A DNA stretch of 64,000 nucleotides from Sapria himalayana. Taxonomy: Eukaryota; Streptophyta; Magnoliopsida; Malpighiales; Rafflesiaceae. The notes beneath the pieces were generated by a model. It was not told the DNA's origin and made no database searches. It saw only the letters and a list, made by a program, of their open reading frames with translations. Both the position numbers and the translations under genes were made by a program. Numbering within the stretch: position 1 is the first letter of the stretch; every line of letters starts with the position of its first letter. Below, piece after piece: positions 51,821 to 64,000 of the stretch. The DNA is taken from positions 1 to 64,000 of the forward strand of contig JAREIK010000770.1 in the NCBI GenBank assembly GCA_029783825.1, given 5' to 3'.

Positions 51821-54800
51821 TACCAAAAAATAATAAAATAAAATATTTTGTTATTTTAATTTTTAAATAAAACCTATATACCACTAAATGCACACATAGT
51901 TAAATTAGTAAACTCCTAAGGCCCATAATGCTTAAATACATAAACCATTAAACTACTATATCCTACTTAATAATTAAGAAATCTAATTTTTATTTCAATT
52001 TATTATTATTTTAAATATTTATTTTAATTATTTATGAGTTTTTTTATAGAAATATTTATTACAAAATAAATTATGAGTGCGACAAATATAATTTAATTAA
52101 TTTATTTTTAATAAAAAAAATATACGCTTATAAAAGAAGTAAAAATTTAAAAATTAAAAATTATTATCCAGTAATATATTTTATTTTAATTTTGAATCAA
52201 TTTGGGTTTTGTAAATATTTTTTAATTAATATCTATCTTTTTATTAATAGTTTATTAATTTAATTTTTGATTATTTTTATATTATCTATCAATAAAATTG
52301 ATTTTATTGAATTTATATTATATATAAATATTAATATTATTATAACTAAATATTGTATTCACATTTCAAAAAATTTTAAATATTATTATATTTTCAAAGG
52401 TTATAACCTATGAAAATGAGAAAAAATTATAAATTTTTTTTTGTTATTTTATTCTTTTATAAAACCTATAAACCACTAAATGCCTAAAAACATAAATCGC
52501 TAAACTCATAAATGACAAAACCTCTAAATACTTAAAATTTAAACTAATATAGATTAATAATAATTCATAAATCTCAATTTAATTTTTATTAAGTATAATT
52601 TTAAATTTTTATTTTAATTATTTATTAGTTTATTTTTATAGAAATATTAATTACAAAATAAATTATTATTGAGACATATCTAATCTAAATTAGACTAGTA
52701 TACCCAAATAATAAAGATTAAATATCAATATTATTTTTTTCATTATAATTGTAAAAATATTCATTTTAATTATTTATTTGTTTATTTTTACATAAATATT
52801 AATTAAAAATTAAATTATGAGCTAGACAAATATAATTTATATAAATTAATCTTCATTAAAAAAATATTGATAAACTTTTTAAAAGAAAAAAAATTCAAAA
52901 CAACAAATTATTATTTAATAATATATTTTGATTTCTTCTTAACCACCTCAAAATTTTTTATTATATTTTAATTGATATCTATCTTATTTATAATATATTA
53001 TTAATTTATTTTTTTGATCATTATTAGAATATTTATCAATATAATTAGTTATATTGAATTTATATGATACATAAATATAATGATTATTATAACTAAATCT
53101 TGAATTCACTTTTAAAAAAAAATTTAAAAATAATTATATTTTCAAAGGTTATAACCTTTGAGAATAACAAAAAATAATAAAATAAAATATTTAGTTATTT
53201 TAATTTTTAAATAAAACATATAAACCACTAAATGCATACACAGTTAAATCAGTAAACTCCTATGGCCCGTAATGCCTAAATACATAAACCATTAAACCAC
53301 TATATGCTACTTAATAATTAAGAAATCTAATTTTTATTTCAATTTATTATTATTTTAAATATTCATTTTAATTATTTATGAGTTTATTTTTATAGAAATA
53401 TTTATTACAAAATAAATTATGAGTGTGACAAATATAATTTAAATAATTTACTTTTAATCAAAAAATATATATGCGCTTATAAAAGAAGTAAAAATTTAAA
53501 AATTAAAAATTATTATCCTGTAATATTTTTTACTTTAATTTTAAATCAATTTGGGTTTTGTAAATAATTTTTAATCAATATCTATCTTATTAATAATAGT
53601 TTATTATTTCAATTTTTGATCATTATTATAATATCTATCAATAAAATTGTTTATATTGAATTTATTTGATATATAATTATAAAAATTATTATAACTAAAT
53701 ATTGTATTCACATTTCAAAAAATTTTAAATATTATTATATTTTCAAAGGTTATAACCTATGAAAATGACAAAAATTTTCAAAATATTTTTTTGTTATTTT
53801 ATTGTTTATATAAAACCTATAAACCACTAAATGCCTAAAAACATAAATCCCTAAACTCCTAAATGATAAAAATTCTAAATACTTAAACTATTAAATTGGT
53901 ATACATAAATAATAAATTATAAATCTTATTTTAATTATTATAAGAATAATTTTAAATATTTATTTTAATTATTTATTAGTTTATTTTTATAGAAATATTA
54001 ATTACAAAATAAATTATTAGTGAGACAGATCTATTTCAAATAATTTATTTTTTATCAAAAAAAAATATATGCTTATAAAAAGATGCAAAATTTTAAAAAC
54101 AAAATTTTATTATTTTGTCATATATTTTATTTATATTTTGAATTATTTTATTTTTTGCAATTATATTTTAATTTATATCATTCTTATTAATAATAGTTTA
54201 TTAATTTTTTATTGATCATTATTTTAATATCTATTAATAAAATTATTTATATTGAGTTTACATTATATATAATTATTAAGAATATTATAACTAAATATTA
54301 TATTAACATTTAAAAAAATTAAAAATTATTATATTTTCAAAGTTTATAACCTTCAAAAAAAACAAAAAAATTAATTTTTTATTTTTTCATCCTTTAAATA
54401 AAAACTATAAATCACTAAATTCCTAAATACTTAAATCACTAAATCCCAAAACACCTAAATACTTACACCATTAAACTAGTATATCATGAATAATAAATAA
54501 TAAATCTCGATTTTTTTTGTATTCATTATAATTTTAAAATTTCATTTTAATTATTTATTAGTTTATTTTAATAGAATTATAAATTAAAAATAAATTATGT
54601 GGAATACATTGAATAATTTACTTTTAATATCAAAAAATTATAAACTTATAAAAAAAAGCAAAACATCAAAAAAAATATTATTTAGTATTATATTTTACTT
54701 TGATTTTGAATAAATTTGCATTTTGCAAATATATTTTAAAAAATATCTATCTTATTAATAATAGTTTATTAATTTATTTTTTGATCATTAATATAATATC

Positions 54801-54942
54801 TATCAATATAATTATTTATATTGAATTAACATGATATATAATTATTAAGATTATCATAACAAAATATAGTATTCCCATATAAAAAATATTTAAAAATTGT
54901 TATATTTTGAAATGTTATAACCTTCAAAAATGAGGAAAAATA

Positions 54943-55493
54943 ACAAAAATAAATTTTGTATTATATCATTGTTTAAATAAAACTTATAAACAATTAAATG
55001 CCTAAATACATAAATCTCTAAACTCCTAAACCCCGAAGCCACTAAATACCTAAACCTTTAAACTTGTGAACCTTAAATATAATTTAAATAATTTATAGAA
55101 ATATTAATTACAAAATAAATTATGAGTGACAAATATAATTTAAATAGTATATTTTTCATCAAAAAAAATAAATAAGCTTATAAAATGATGCAAAAACTAA
55201 AAAAAAATTATTATTTAGTAATAAATTTTACTTTAATTTTGAATCATTTTAGGGTTTTTAATTATATTTTAATTTATATCTATCATATTAACAATAATTT
55301 ATTAATTTATTATTTGATAATTGATATAAAATTTATCAATAAAAGTGTTTATATTTATTTTATAATATATATAGTTATAATAATTATTATAACTAAATAT
55401 CGTATTCACTTTTTTAAAAAAATTTAAAATTATTATATTTTCAAATGTTATGACATTTGAAAATTTGAAAAAATATCAAAAATACATTGTTTG
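54943..55493 (+). repeat. 551-bp perfect repeat, first copy
   Basis: Identical by eye, base for base, to 55,973-56,523 (offset 1,030). It covers most of one monomer. The sequence immediately before it resembles, but is not identical to, the sequence before the second copy; the sequence after it is unrelated in register (AAAATTTAAAATT against TTATTTCATTC). Confidence 0.9.
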
Positions 55494-55972
55494 AAAATTT
55501 AAAATTATTATATTTTTTAAATAATAAATCTATATTTTATTTGTAATCATTATAATTTTAAATATTCATTTTAATTATTTATTAGTTTATTTTTATAGAA
55601 TTATAAATAAAAAATAAATTATGAGTAAGTCAAATATAATTTAAATAATTTACGTTTAATAACAAAAAATATAAACTTATAAAAATAGGCAAAACATCAA
55701 AGAAAGTATTATTTTGTAATATATTTTACTTTGATTTTGAATAAATTTACCTTTTGGAAATATGTTTAATATAATATCTATTTTATTAATAATAGTTTAT
55801 TAATTTATTTTTTGATCATTAATCTAATATATTTAAATATAATTGTTTATATTGAATTTACATGATATATTATTATTAAGATAATCTTAACTAAATATAG
55901 TATTCACATATAAAAAAATTTAAAAATTCTTATATTTTCAAAGTTTATAACCTTCAAAAATGAGAAAAAATT

Positions 55973-56523
55973 ACAAAAATAAATTTTGTATTATATCATT
56001 GTTTAAATAAAACTTATAAACAATTAAATGCCTAAATACATAAATCTCTAAACTCCTAAACCCCGAAGCCACTAAATACCTAAACCTTTAAACTTGTGAA
56101 CCTTAAATATAATTTAAATAATTTATAGAAATATTAATTACAAAATAAATTATGAGTGACAAATATAATTTAAATAGTATATTTTTCATCAAAAAAAATA
56201 AATAAGCTTATAAAATGATGCAAAAACTAAAAAAAAATTATTATTTAGTAATAAATTTTACTTTAATTTTGAATCATTTTAGGGTTTTTAATTATATTTT
56301 AATTTATATCTATCATATTAACAATAATTTATTAATTTATTATTTGATAATTGATATAAAATTTATCAATAAAAGTGTTTATATTTATTTTATAATATAT
56401 ATAGTTATAATAATTATTATAACTAAATATCGTATTCACTTTTTTAAAAAAATTTAAAATTATTATATTTTCAAATGTTATGACATTTGAAAATTTGAAA
56501 AAATATCAAAAATACATTGTTTG
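55973..56523 (+). repeat. 551-bp perfect repeat, second copy
   Basis: The second copy of the identical block. The intervening 479 bp (55,494-55,972) is closest by eye to the monomer at 32.2-32.65 kb rather than to the one at 54.5-54.94 kb, so the unit is a chimera. Confidence 0.9.
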
Positions 56524-57075
56524 TTATTTCATTCTTTAAATAAAAACTATAAACCATTAAATGCCTAAATACATAAATCAATAACTTTTAAATCTCGAAA
56601 ACCCTAAATAGATAAATTTTTTAAACAGGTATATCCTATATAATAAATAATAAATAATAAATCTCATTTTTATTTTTTTCATTATAATTTTAAATAATCA
56701 TTTTAATTATTTAATTTTTTATTTTTATATAAATATTAAATACAAAATAAATTATAAGTTGGAAAAATATAATTTATATAAATTATTTTCAACAAAACAA
56801 TATAGATAAACTTATTAAAAGAAGAAAAAAATTAAAAACATAAAATTATTATATAGTAATATATTTTGGTTTGCTTATGAATTATTTTATGTTTTGTAAA
56901 TATATTTTAATTGATATCTATCTTATTAATAATAGATTATTAATTTATTTTATGATCATTATTAGAATATTAATCAATAAAATTGTTTATAGTGAATTTA
57001 TATGATATATAAATATAATGATTATTATAACTAAATATTGAATTCGCTTTTAAAAAAAAATTCAAAATTATTATA

Positions 57076-57103
57076 TTTTCAAAGGTTATATAACCTTTGA
57101 AAA
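57076..57103. repeat. Perfect 28-bp palindrome with a 2-bp expanded centre
   Basis: The centre reads GGTTATATAACC instead of GGTTATAACC, so two bases were added at the axis and perfect self-complementarity was kept. Confidence 0.85.
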
Positions 57104-59364
57104 GATCAAAAAATAATAAAAATTATTTTTTTGTTATTTTATTTTTTAAATAAAACTTATAAACCACTAAATGCATACACAATTAAATCTGTATACTCCT
57201 AATCCCCATAATACTTAAATACATAAACCACTATATAATACATAATAATTAATAAATCTAATTTTTATTTCTATTTATTTTAATTTTAAATATTAATTTA
57301 ATTATTTATTAGTTTATTTTTATAAAAATATTTATTACAAAATAAATTATGATTAAGACAAATATAATTTAAATAATTTATTTTTAATCAAAAAATATAT
57401 ATACGCTTATAAAAGAAGTAAAATTTAAAAATTAAAAATTATTATCCAGTAATATATTTTACTTTAATTTTGAATCAATTTGGGTTTAGTAAATATTTTT
57501 TAATTAATATCTATCTAATTATTAATAGTTTCTTAATATAATTTTTGATCATTATTATAATAACTATCTATAAAATTGTTTATATTAAATTTATATGATG
57601 TATGATTATTAAAAATATTATAATTAAATATTGTATTCACATTTCATAAAATTTTAAATCTCAAAACCATTAAACTGGTATACATTAATAATATATCCTA
57701 AATCTCATTTTAATTTTTATTCAGTATAATTTTAAATTTTTATTTTAATTATTTATCAGTAGATTTTTATAGAAATATTAATTATAAAATAAATTATTAG
57801 TGAAACCGATATAACTTAAATTAAACCGGTATACCATAAATAATAAATAATAAATCTCATTTTTTTTTCATTATTATTTTAAATACTCATTTTAATTATT
57901 AATTTTTTATTTTTATTAAAATATTAATTACAAAATAAATTGAGCTACAAAAAAATAATTTATATATATTATTTTTAATCAAAAAATTTATAAATAAACT
58001 TTTTAATAGAAATAAATTTTAGGAAAAAAAATTATTATATAGTAATATATTATGCATTGCTTCTGAATCATTTTAGGTTTTGAAATTTATATTTTAATTG
58101 ATATCTATCTTATTAATATTAGATTATTAATTTATTTTTTGATCATTATTAGAATATTTATCAATAAAATTGTTTATAATGAATTTACATGATATATAAT
58201 TATAAAGATTATTATAACTAAATATTATTTTTTCATTTGAAAATAATTTAAAAATTATTATATTTTTAAAGGTTATCATCTTTGAAAATGATATAAAATC
58301 ACAAAAATAATTTTTTTGTTATTTTATTGTTTATATAAAACCAATAAACTACTAAATGCCTAAACGCTTAAATCATTAAACTCCTAAACCCCAAAATCCT
58401 AAAAACTTTAAATACCTAAACATTTAAACCATCTTTAAAGGTTTAAGTATTTATAAATAATATATAAATATCTATCAATAAATAATAATTTATTAATTTA
58501 TTCTTTGATCATTATTATATTTATATTTATATTTAGTTTATTAATATCTATCAATAAAATTGTTTATTTTTAATTTATAAGATATATAATTAATAAGTTT
58601 ATTATAACAAAATCTTTTATTCACGTTTGAAAAAAAATTTAAAAATTATTATATTTATAAATGTTATAACCATCAAAATTGATAAAAAATTTGAAAAATA
58701 ATTTTTTTGTTATTTCATTATTTAAATAAAACATATAAACTACTAAATGCCTAAACACTTAAATCAATAAACTCTTAAATACTTAAACCATTAAACCAGT
58801 ATAACCTAAATAATTAATCATATATCTCATTTTTATTTGTATTCATTATAATTTTAATATTCATTTTAATTATTTATTAGTTTATTTTTATAAAACTATT
58901 ATTTGCAAAAAAAAAATTATGAATGATACAAATATAATTTAAATAATTTATCTTCATCAAAAAAATTTATAAGCTTATAAAAAGAATCAACAATTTAAAA
59001 ATAAATATTTATTATTTAGTTATATATTTTACTTTGTTTTTGAATCGTTTTAGGTTTTGCAATTATATTTTAATTAATATCTATCTTATTAATAATAGTT
59101 TATTAATCTATTTTATGATCAATATTATAATATCGATCAATAAAATTATTTATATTGAATTTACATGATATTTAATTTTTATTATTTTTATAATTAAATA
59201 TTGTATTAACATTTGAAAAAAAATTAAAAATTATAATATTTTCAATGGTTATAACCTTGAAAATGAGAAAAAATCATAAAAGTAATTTTGTTGTTATATA
59301 ATTATTTAAATAAAACCTATAAACCACAAAATACCTTTATACTTAAATTACTAAACTCCTAAAC

Positions 59365-61834
59365 CCTGATACTACTGCACCACTCACACATAACGACGGA
59401 CCATAGTACACACGAGCACATATTCTTGTCCATTTTGGTGTAGCATTTAGAGGGGCCGGCAAGTCCTTGAAGCAGCCAGAAGTATGAGCCACCAGCTTGT
59501 AGAGGGCCCGACTAGAAAGCTGGGATGATAACATTCAGACAACTGATGAGACTGAGCAAAGTCGTCGGGAGTAAACCCAAGAGTAGCTGGGAGTGGGTCC
59601 CACTAGATGTTTCAGGCAGCATAAAGGACCACCCAACCATCACCCAACAGGAGTAGTGGGTAATCTGTGATTAATTGGAAAGTCGACAAAATCTGAAGCA
59701 TCACCAAGCAGGGCCAGTAAGCAATGGAGTCCATACCGGCCACACGGAAGCGAAAGATTCAAACTTGTAGTTTATGTTTGTATTCTTATTTGTATTTTGT
59801 ACTTTGTATGCACCATGTACTTGTAGAGACTGATCATGACATACTCACACACACAATCTTTTATGTTCTCTATGTAGCATGCAATGAGGGCAACTGGACC
59901 TATTAGTATCTTTAAGTGGGGCCCACTAATGCATTTTGTAAATACACATTAGGCGATGCTACTCTCCCGGGAGCAGAAGATCCATCTTTATAGCATTTTG
60001 TAATTTTACTTGTATTCTTGCATGGTTGACGCGTAGATTATTAGACTATCAATGGACCTCATCACACATGCAGACCGATGCATGCATATTTTTTGATATT
60101 TTGTCAGTGCAACATATAGCCACTTCTAGGAGCTCGAGGAGGAAGCATTCTAAACCAAGAGATACTCTTTTGAGGATCATTGGAGCAAAAGAATGTGGAA
60201 TTCAGAGGTGAGAATGAATAGACAAAGTGCCGTAGATATGGACTTATGGATTTATGGGTATTCAGATTTACATGTATTCCATTGCATAGCAATGACATAA
60301 GCAAATGCTTGATGCTGCATGTCACACACATGCACAATCTTATATCTGCATAGTTTTAATATGGTGCATCATTCAGGTTCCTTCAAAAGGCTTGGACAAA
60401 TCCGAATGGAAATGATGCAGTGCGCATAATTACTCAATGCCAAATCCGACGTCTTGGAATGCGAGGTGATTTTAGTTGTATTTGTATGCTTGGAATTATT
60501 TAGCATTATGTTTTTTTATGTATTTTATCCATATAATCATTAAGGTGCATAGTATTTGGTGGGCTAGCCTAAATTAGTCAGCTTTTTAGTCTCTTGTAAG
60601 TTGTGTGCCTAAATGATAAATAAAGTGTGCATTTTATGAAATAAAAAACATAAAAAAATAATAAACCCTCAACTTTAAATCCTAAACCTTAAACCATAAA
60701 CTGTAACCCTATTCCATAATCCCTAAATCCTAAATCTCATGTTTTGCAGTTTTATAATCAAATGACTAAGTGTTAAATTTAAATTGAAATTCACAACTTT
60801 TATGAATGTCACAGATTTATCTTTTTGTATATGTAACACAAAGTCATGACTCAAGGGGTGAGTTATGGATTCACTCTCTTTCTTGCTTTAGATTATTGTA
60901 GCATTAGCAATGGTCATGATTGTATATTTTGTCTCTAGAACACAAAATCATATCTATGAGAATATGCCATAACTTGTGTCTCTCTGGCGAACATATTGTT
61001 ATGGCACTAAGAATTATCATGAATACATATTTAATCACTATAATACTAGGTCACAGTATTGGATATGACCATAGCTTCTGCATTTTATCTTTATATTGCA
61101 AAGTCATTGCACTAGGAATGATTGTAACTTTGGACATTCCTCAAGAGCAAAAGTCATGACCCTAGAAATAGTTAAAGCTCGAGTACTACTCTTTATAACT
61201 TTCTATAGCTAAAATTTTTGGGATTGGAAATTTCACTATTGTTTTTCCTTTGATTTGTGACCTCAAGTGTCAATATGCAAGACTAATATTTTGAGCAATG
61301 ATTAAAAGCGTTTATACATTTGAATATGATTCATTTACACCTTTTTGAGTATTGTGAGCTTGTATAAATAACTCATTTATTATAAAATGAAAGAAATGAT
61401 ACTTTTCATATCCATGAGTATATAAAAAAAAGGCTTAGACATGGAAATAAAATAAATTTTTTGATTCTTGATTAAAAGAGAGCCCATACTTCTTGCCCTG
61501 CTCAAACCGCCCTCGAGCTAGTTTGTTCTAATAGGCTACAAGGTGGTTATTTTATTAGAGTTGAACTATGTTTAAAAAAATTGCTTTGAGTGTGTGCATG
61601 AAAGATATTTTAGAAGAAATTACAATAATCAATATAAATAGCATCTTTAACAACTAGCTATTTCAACACATAGCGGTACAACTTTGGTTTAGTCTGTTAG
61701 AGTACATGAGTCAAATTACCTTAGATAGCCTAGTGATTCAACATCAAATATGATGAGACATAATAGAGATAAAGTAAAAGCTCATATTATTTTGGTTAGG
61801 GCTTTAGCAATCATTGTAGTGTTGAGAGAGGAAC
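59365..61834 (+). repeat. Island X copy 3
   Basis: About 2.47 kb, full length relative to copy 1, with the same left junction (AAACCC|TGATACT) and the same right junction (GAACAAAATAAATTA into satellite). It has the ATAAATAAAGTG motif and an A-rich tract before the telomere-like run. Short frames at 59343, 59724, 60026, 60104 and 60920 lack domains. The frames at 60104-60337 (-) and 60920-61159 (+) have counterparts in copy 1, but the substitutions look neutral. It is followed by about 1.1 kb of satellite and then hAT copy 3. Confidence 0.7.
60661..60738. repeat. Telomere-like heptamer run in X copy 3
   Basis: Seven-bp words CTTTAAA, TCCTAAA, CCTTAAA, CCATAAA and related, ending CCTAAATCCTAAATC. 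It is the counterpart of 13,707-13,786. Confidence 0.65.
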
Positions 61835-62964
61835 AAAATAAATTATTTTAATTATTCAATATAATTTTAATTTTTATTTTAATTATTTATCAGTTTGTTT
61901 TTATAGAAATATTAATTACAAAATAAATTATTAGTGAGACAGATTTAATTTAAATTAAACAGGTATATCCTAAATAATAAAGAATAAATCTCATTTTTTT
62001 TTCATTTTAATTTTAACTATTCAAAATTAATTATTTATTTGTTTATTTTTATATAAATATTAATTATAAAATAAATTATGAGTTACACAAATATAATTTA
62101 TATAAATTATTTTTAATGAAAAAAAATATAGATAAACATTTTAAAATAAAAAAAAAATTACAAAACAAAAAATTATTATTTCGTAATATATTTTGGTTTG
62201 CTTATAAATCATTTTATGTTTTGTAATTATATTTTAATTGATATCTATCTTATTAATAATAGATTATTAATTTATTTTTTGATCATTATTAAAATATTAA
62301 TCACTAAAATTGTTTATATTGAATTTATATGATATATAGATATAATGATTATTATAACTAAATACATAAACCATTAAACTGCTATATAATACATAATAAT
62401 TAATAAATCTTATTATTAATTTCTATTTATTATAGTTTTAAATATTCATTTTAATTATTTATTTGTTTATTTTTATAGAAATATTTATTATAAAATAAAT
62501 TATGAGTGCGACAAATATAATTTAAATAATTTATTTTTAATCAAAAAATATATATACGCTTTAAAAGAAATAAAAATTAAAAATTATTATCCAGTAATAA
62601 ATTTTACTTTAATTTTGAATCAATTTGGGTTTTGTAAATAATTTTTAATTAATATCTATGTTATTATTAGTAGTTTATTAATTTTAATTTATGATCATTA
62701 TTATAATATCTATCAATAAAATTATTTATATTGAATTTATATCAAATATAATTACTAATATTATTATAACTAAATATTGTATTCACATTTCAAAAAATTT
62801 TAAATATTAATATATTTTCAAAGGTTATAACCAATGAAAATGAGAAAAAATTACAAATTTTTTTTTGTTATTTTATTGATTAAATAAAACCTATAAACCA
62901 CTAAATGCCTAAAAACCTAAATCGATAAACTCCTAAAAGACAAAACCTCTAAATACTTAATTCT
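61835..62964 (+). repeat. Satellite array block 8
   Basis: A short direct-orientation block of about two monomers between X copy 3 and hAT copy 3. A deletion within a monomer is visible near 62,361, where ATAACTAAATA runs straight into CATAAACCATTAAAC and skips the dyad. The last dyad is near 62,827. Confidence 0.75.
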
Positions 62965-64000
62965 TCAAACGGTTCTAGGACAAAGAACGGGGATTTTGGC
63001 TAGGATAAAATGGTTATGGGATGGAACGGAGTTCGAACATCTTTTTCAATTTATTTTCTTCAAACCGGCCAAGTTAGTTCATGTCTAAACCATTTGTTGT
63101 ACAATTTATCATTCCTTAGTTATGTATCTTTCAAACTCAAATTGAGCCAATTTTGTTTTCTCAAATAGGCTGAATACTGAAAATGAGTTCCATTACCAAG
63201 TGAAAAGCTTTGATGTGTAGAAAAGGATAGAAATGTTAAACAGAATGGGACCGAGTTGTGTGCTTAATTTGGTTCTTTGTTTTTTCATAAGTTGGCTTTG
63301 TTCCGCCAAGTGAAAGTTAACCATAATAGCAATACTACATTTTTTAAACAATTACTTAAAATATTAAGTAATAGCTAAAGATGACCATAAACATTAGTGG
63401 CAATAATTAATACTTGAGTAATTGCTAAAATTAGGCAGCTTAATATAACAAAAAAAAATACAACTAATAACAACTATGATAATAATCATTTCTAATGTCC
63501 GTCCAGGAACAGCAACGAAAATCCAAACCCAATTAATTATCTGTTCTACAACTCCTCCATTTTCTTCCTCCATTGTAGAAGGACAACCAAAGATGAAAAT
63601 GTGTTAATCATGTAGACATAAATTTCTAAAATGAAAGAGTAATAAAAAAACAAAATATTACCTTAAACAATTTAATACACCCATTCCAAATTTAATTGGC
63701 CAACTATAGTTGGAAGAATATTTAAATCTTGTGACCCCTCTGAAAATTGTATTTGAACCATATTTATATTAAATTGAATGAATAAAATAAGTAAAAGTTA
63801 AATTAAAATTTACAAGATTTGTATACTAAGCTGATTGATTATCATCAAGATCTTGAACTAATTCTTCAATTTCAATAGGTTTGTTTGAGCTTCTCAACTA
63901 ATCTATAGACATATGAGAACTTCAACTGTAATAGGTGTTAAAGAACACCTAAATTTATCTAATGTTCTCCCCCAGTGCTAAATGTAGATTCGTAGGCCAT
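62965..64000 (-). mobile_element. hAT DNA transposon copy 3, 3' part, cut by the window end
   Basis: The 3' non-coding part and the start of the C-terminal coding part of the same hAT element, on the minus strand. It matches copy 2 from roughly 34,680 downward and extends 3' beyond copy 1 but not to the terminal repeat: satellite joins at about 62,965. Its orientation relative to the satellite is the same as in copies 1 and 2. It continues past 64,000. Confidence 0.85.
63826..64000 (-). pseudogene. hAT C-terminal dimerisation domain (copy 3, partial)
   Basis: Begins at the window edge with MAYESTFSTGG, closer to the family consensus than copy 1, then loses frame in the G run (GGGGGAGAAC), leading to a TAG. 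A frame-shifted continuation can be followed through LTPIT and EELVQDLDDN to a stop at 63,826-63,828. The G-run lesion is shared with copy 2 (about 33,688). The rest of the gene lies outside the window. Confidence 0.8.

Larger units (their letters stand above)
45727..59364 (+). repeat. Satellite array block 7
   Basis: The longest uninterrupted satellite block, in direct orientation. 45.73-47.64 kb pairs with 14.88-16.79 kb. From the CTTACTT-type monomer near 47,740 it follows the P order: 48.24, 48.92 and 49.54 kb correspond to 0.49, 1.17 and 1.79 kb, and 49.73 kb onward to 2.95 kb onward. A two-monomer unit is repeated at 51.3-52.6 and 52.7-53.9 kb. From 57.66 kb it matches the left flank of island X in the other duplicons, including the foldback at about 58,409-58,453. 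The frames at 49240, 50936, 55185 and 56215 are satellite low-complexity frames; the last two are identical only because the DNA is. Confidence 0.8.

Noticed and set aside
55185..56457. Two identical 80-residue frames at 55185-55427 and 56215-56457
   Set aside because: They lie wholly in satellite, are made almost entirely of I, N, Y, L and F, and are identical only because the underlying 551-bp DNA block is. There are no domains and no gene context.
13116..60337. Minus-strand frame MCMCVTCSIK... in X copies 1 and 3 as a possible gene
   Set aside because: Differences between the copies are mostly amino-acid-changing, the whole region is deleted from copy 2, and the frame runs antisense to the apparent transcript-like 3' end. 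No domain is recognised.
13968..61159. Plus-strand frame with CHNLCLS and IALGMIVTLDIPQEQ in X copies 1 and 3
   Set aside because: It starts at a non-ATG codon in at least copy 3, is frameshifted by a 2-nt deletion in copy 2, and matches no family I know.
1..64000. Calling the array a centromere
   Set aside because: Long AT-rich satellites with decayed transposons are also common in pericentromeric, subtelomeric and other heterochromatin. Nothing in the sequence alone shows CENH3 association.
1..64000. CRISPR array or prokaryotic origin
   Set aside because: Repeats are about 590 bp and degenerate with no spacer structure, there are no bacterial genes, and the hAT remains are plant-type.

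Overview
The window looks like nuclear heterochromatin from a flowering plant. It is extremely AT-rich and almost gene-free, and it is built from a degenerate tandem satellite whose monomer is usually about 590-600 bp. Three lines point to a plant: decayed hAT transposons of the BED-zinc-finger/RICESLEEPER type, an LTR-like fragment with TG..CA-style terminal bases, and degenerate runs of the plant telomere heptamer CCCTAAA. I see no intact protein-coding gene, no tRNA or rRNA and no CRISPR. Short open frames in the satellite are by-products of composition, and the species cannot be named from the sequence.

Monomers share three landmarks. One is a palindrome centred on AAAGGTTATAACCTTT, often perfect over 26-32 bp. 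The second is a run of roughly ten 8-bp words ending in TAAA. The third is a long AT-rich body with recurrent short blocks such as TTGATCATTATT. Monomer variants recur in the same order, so there is a larger higher-order layout: a stretch P (1-8.8 kb, 27.8-33.2 plus 37.5-39.1 kb, 47.7-57.2 kb), then a stretch Q carrying a more GC-rich island 'X' (12.4-14.9, 43.8-45.7 and 59.4-61.8 kb), then hAT sequence (23.3-26.6 kb and 63.0 kb to the window end). A third hAT piece sits at 33.2-34.8 kb inside an inverted segment (33.2-37.5 kb).

The hAT pieces are the only recognisable protein-coding remains: BED zinc finger, RNase-H-like transposase core, the VLDPRYK segment and the C-terminal dimerisation domain, all broken by stops and frameshifts. 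Copy 1 keeps the 5' terminal inverted repeat and copy 2 keeps the 3' one. Both are flanked by the same 8-bp satellite word in the same relative orientation, and they share a nonsense codon. The simplest reading is one old insertion into one satellite monomer, later amplified, split and inverted together with the satellite.

Other points of interest are indels placed at the symmetry axis of the palindrome, a 551-bp perfect repeat (54,943-55,493 and 55,973-56,523) in an otherwise diverged array, and a probable truncated LTR present in one duplicon but not in its partner. Block boundaries were read by eye and are good to roughly 10-30 bp unless stated otherwise.
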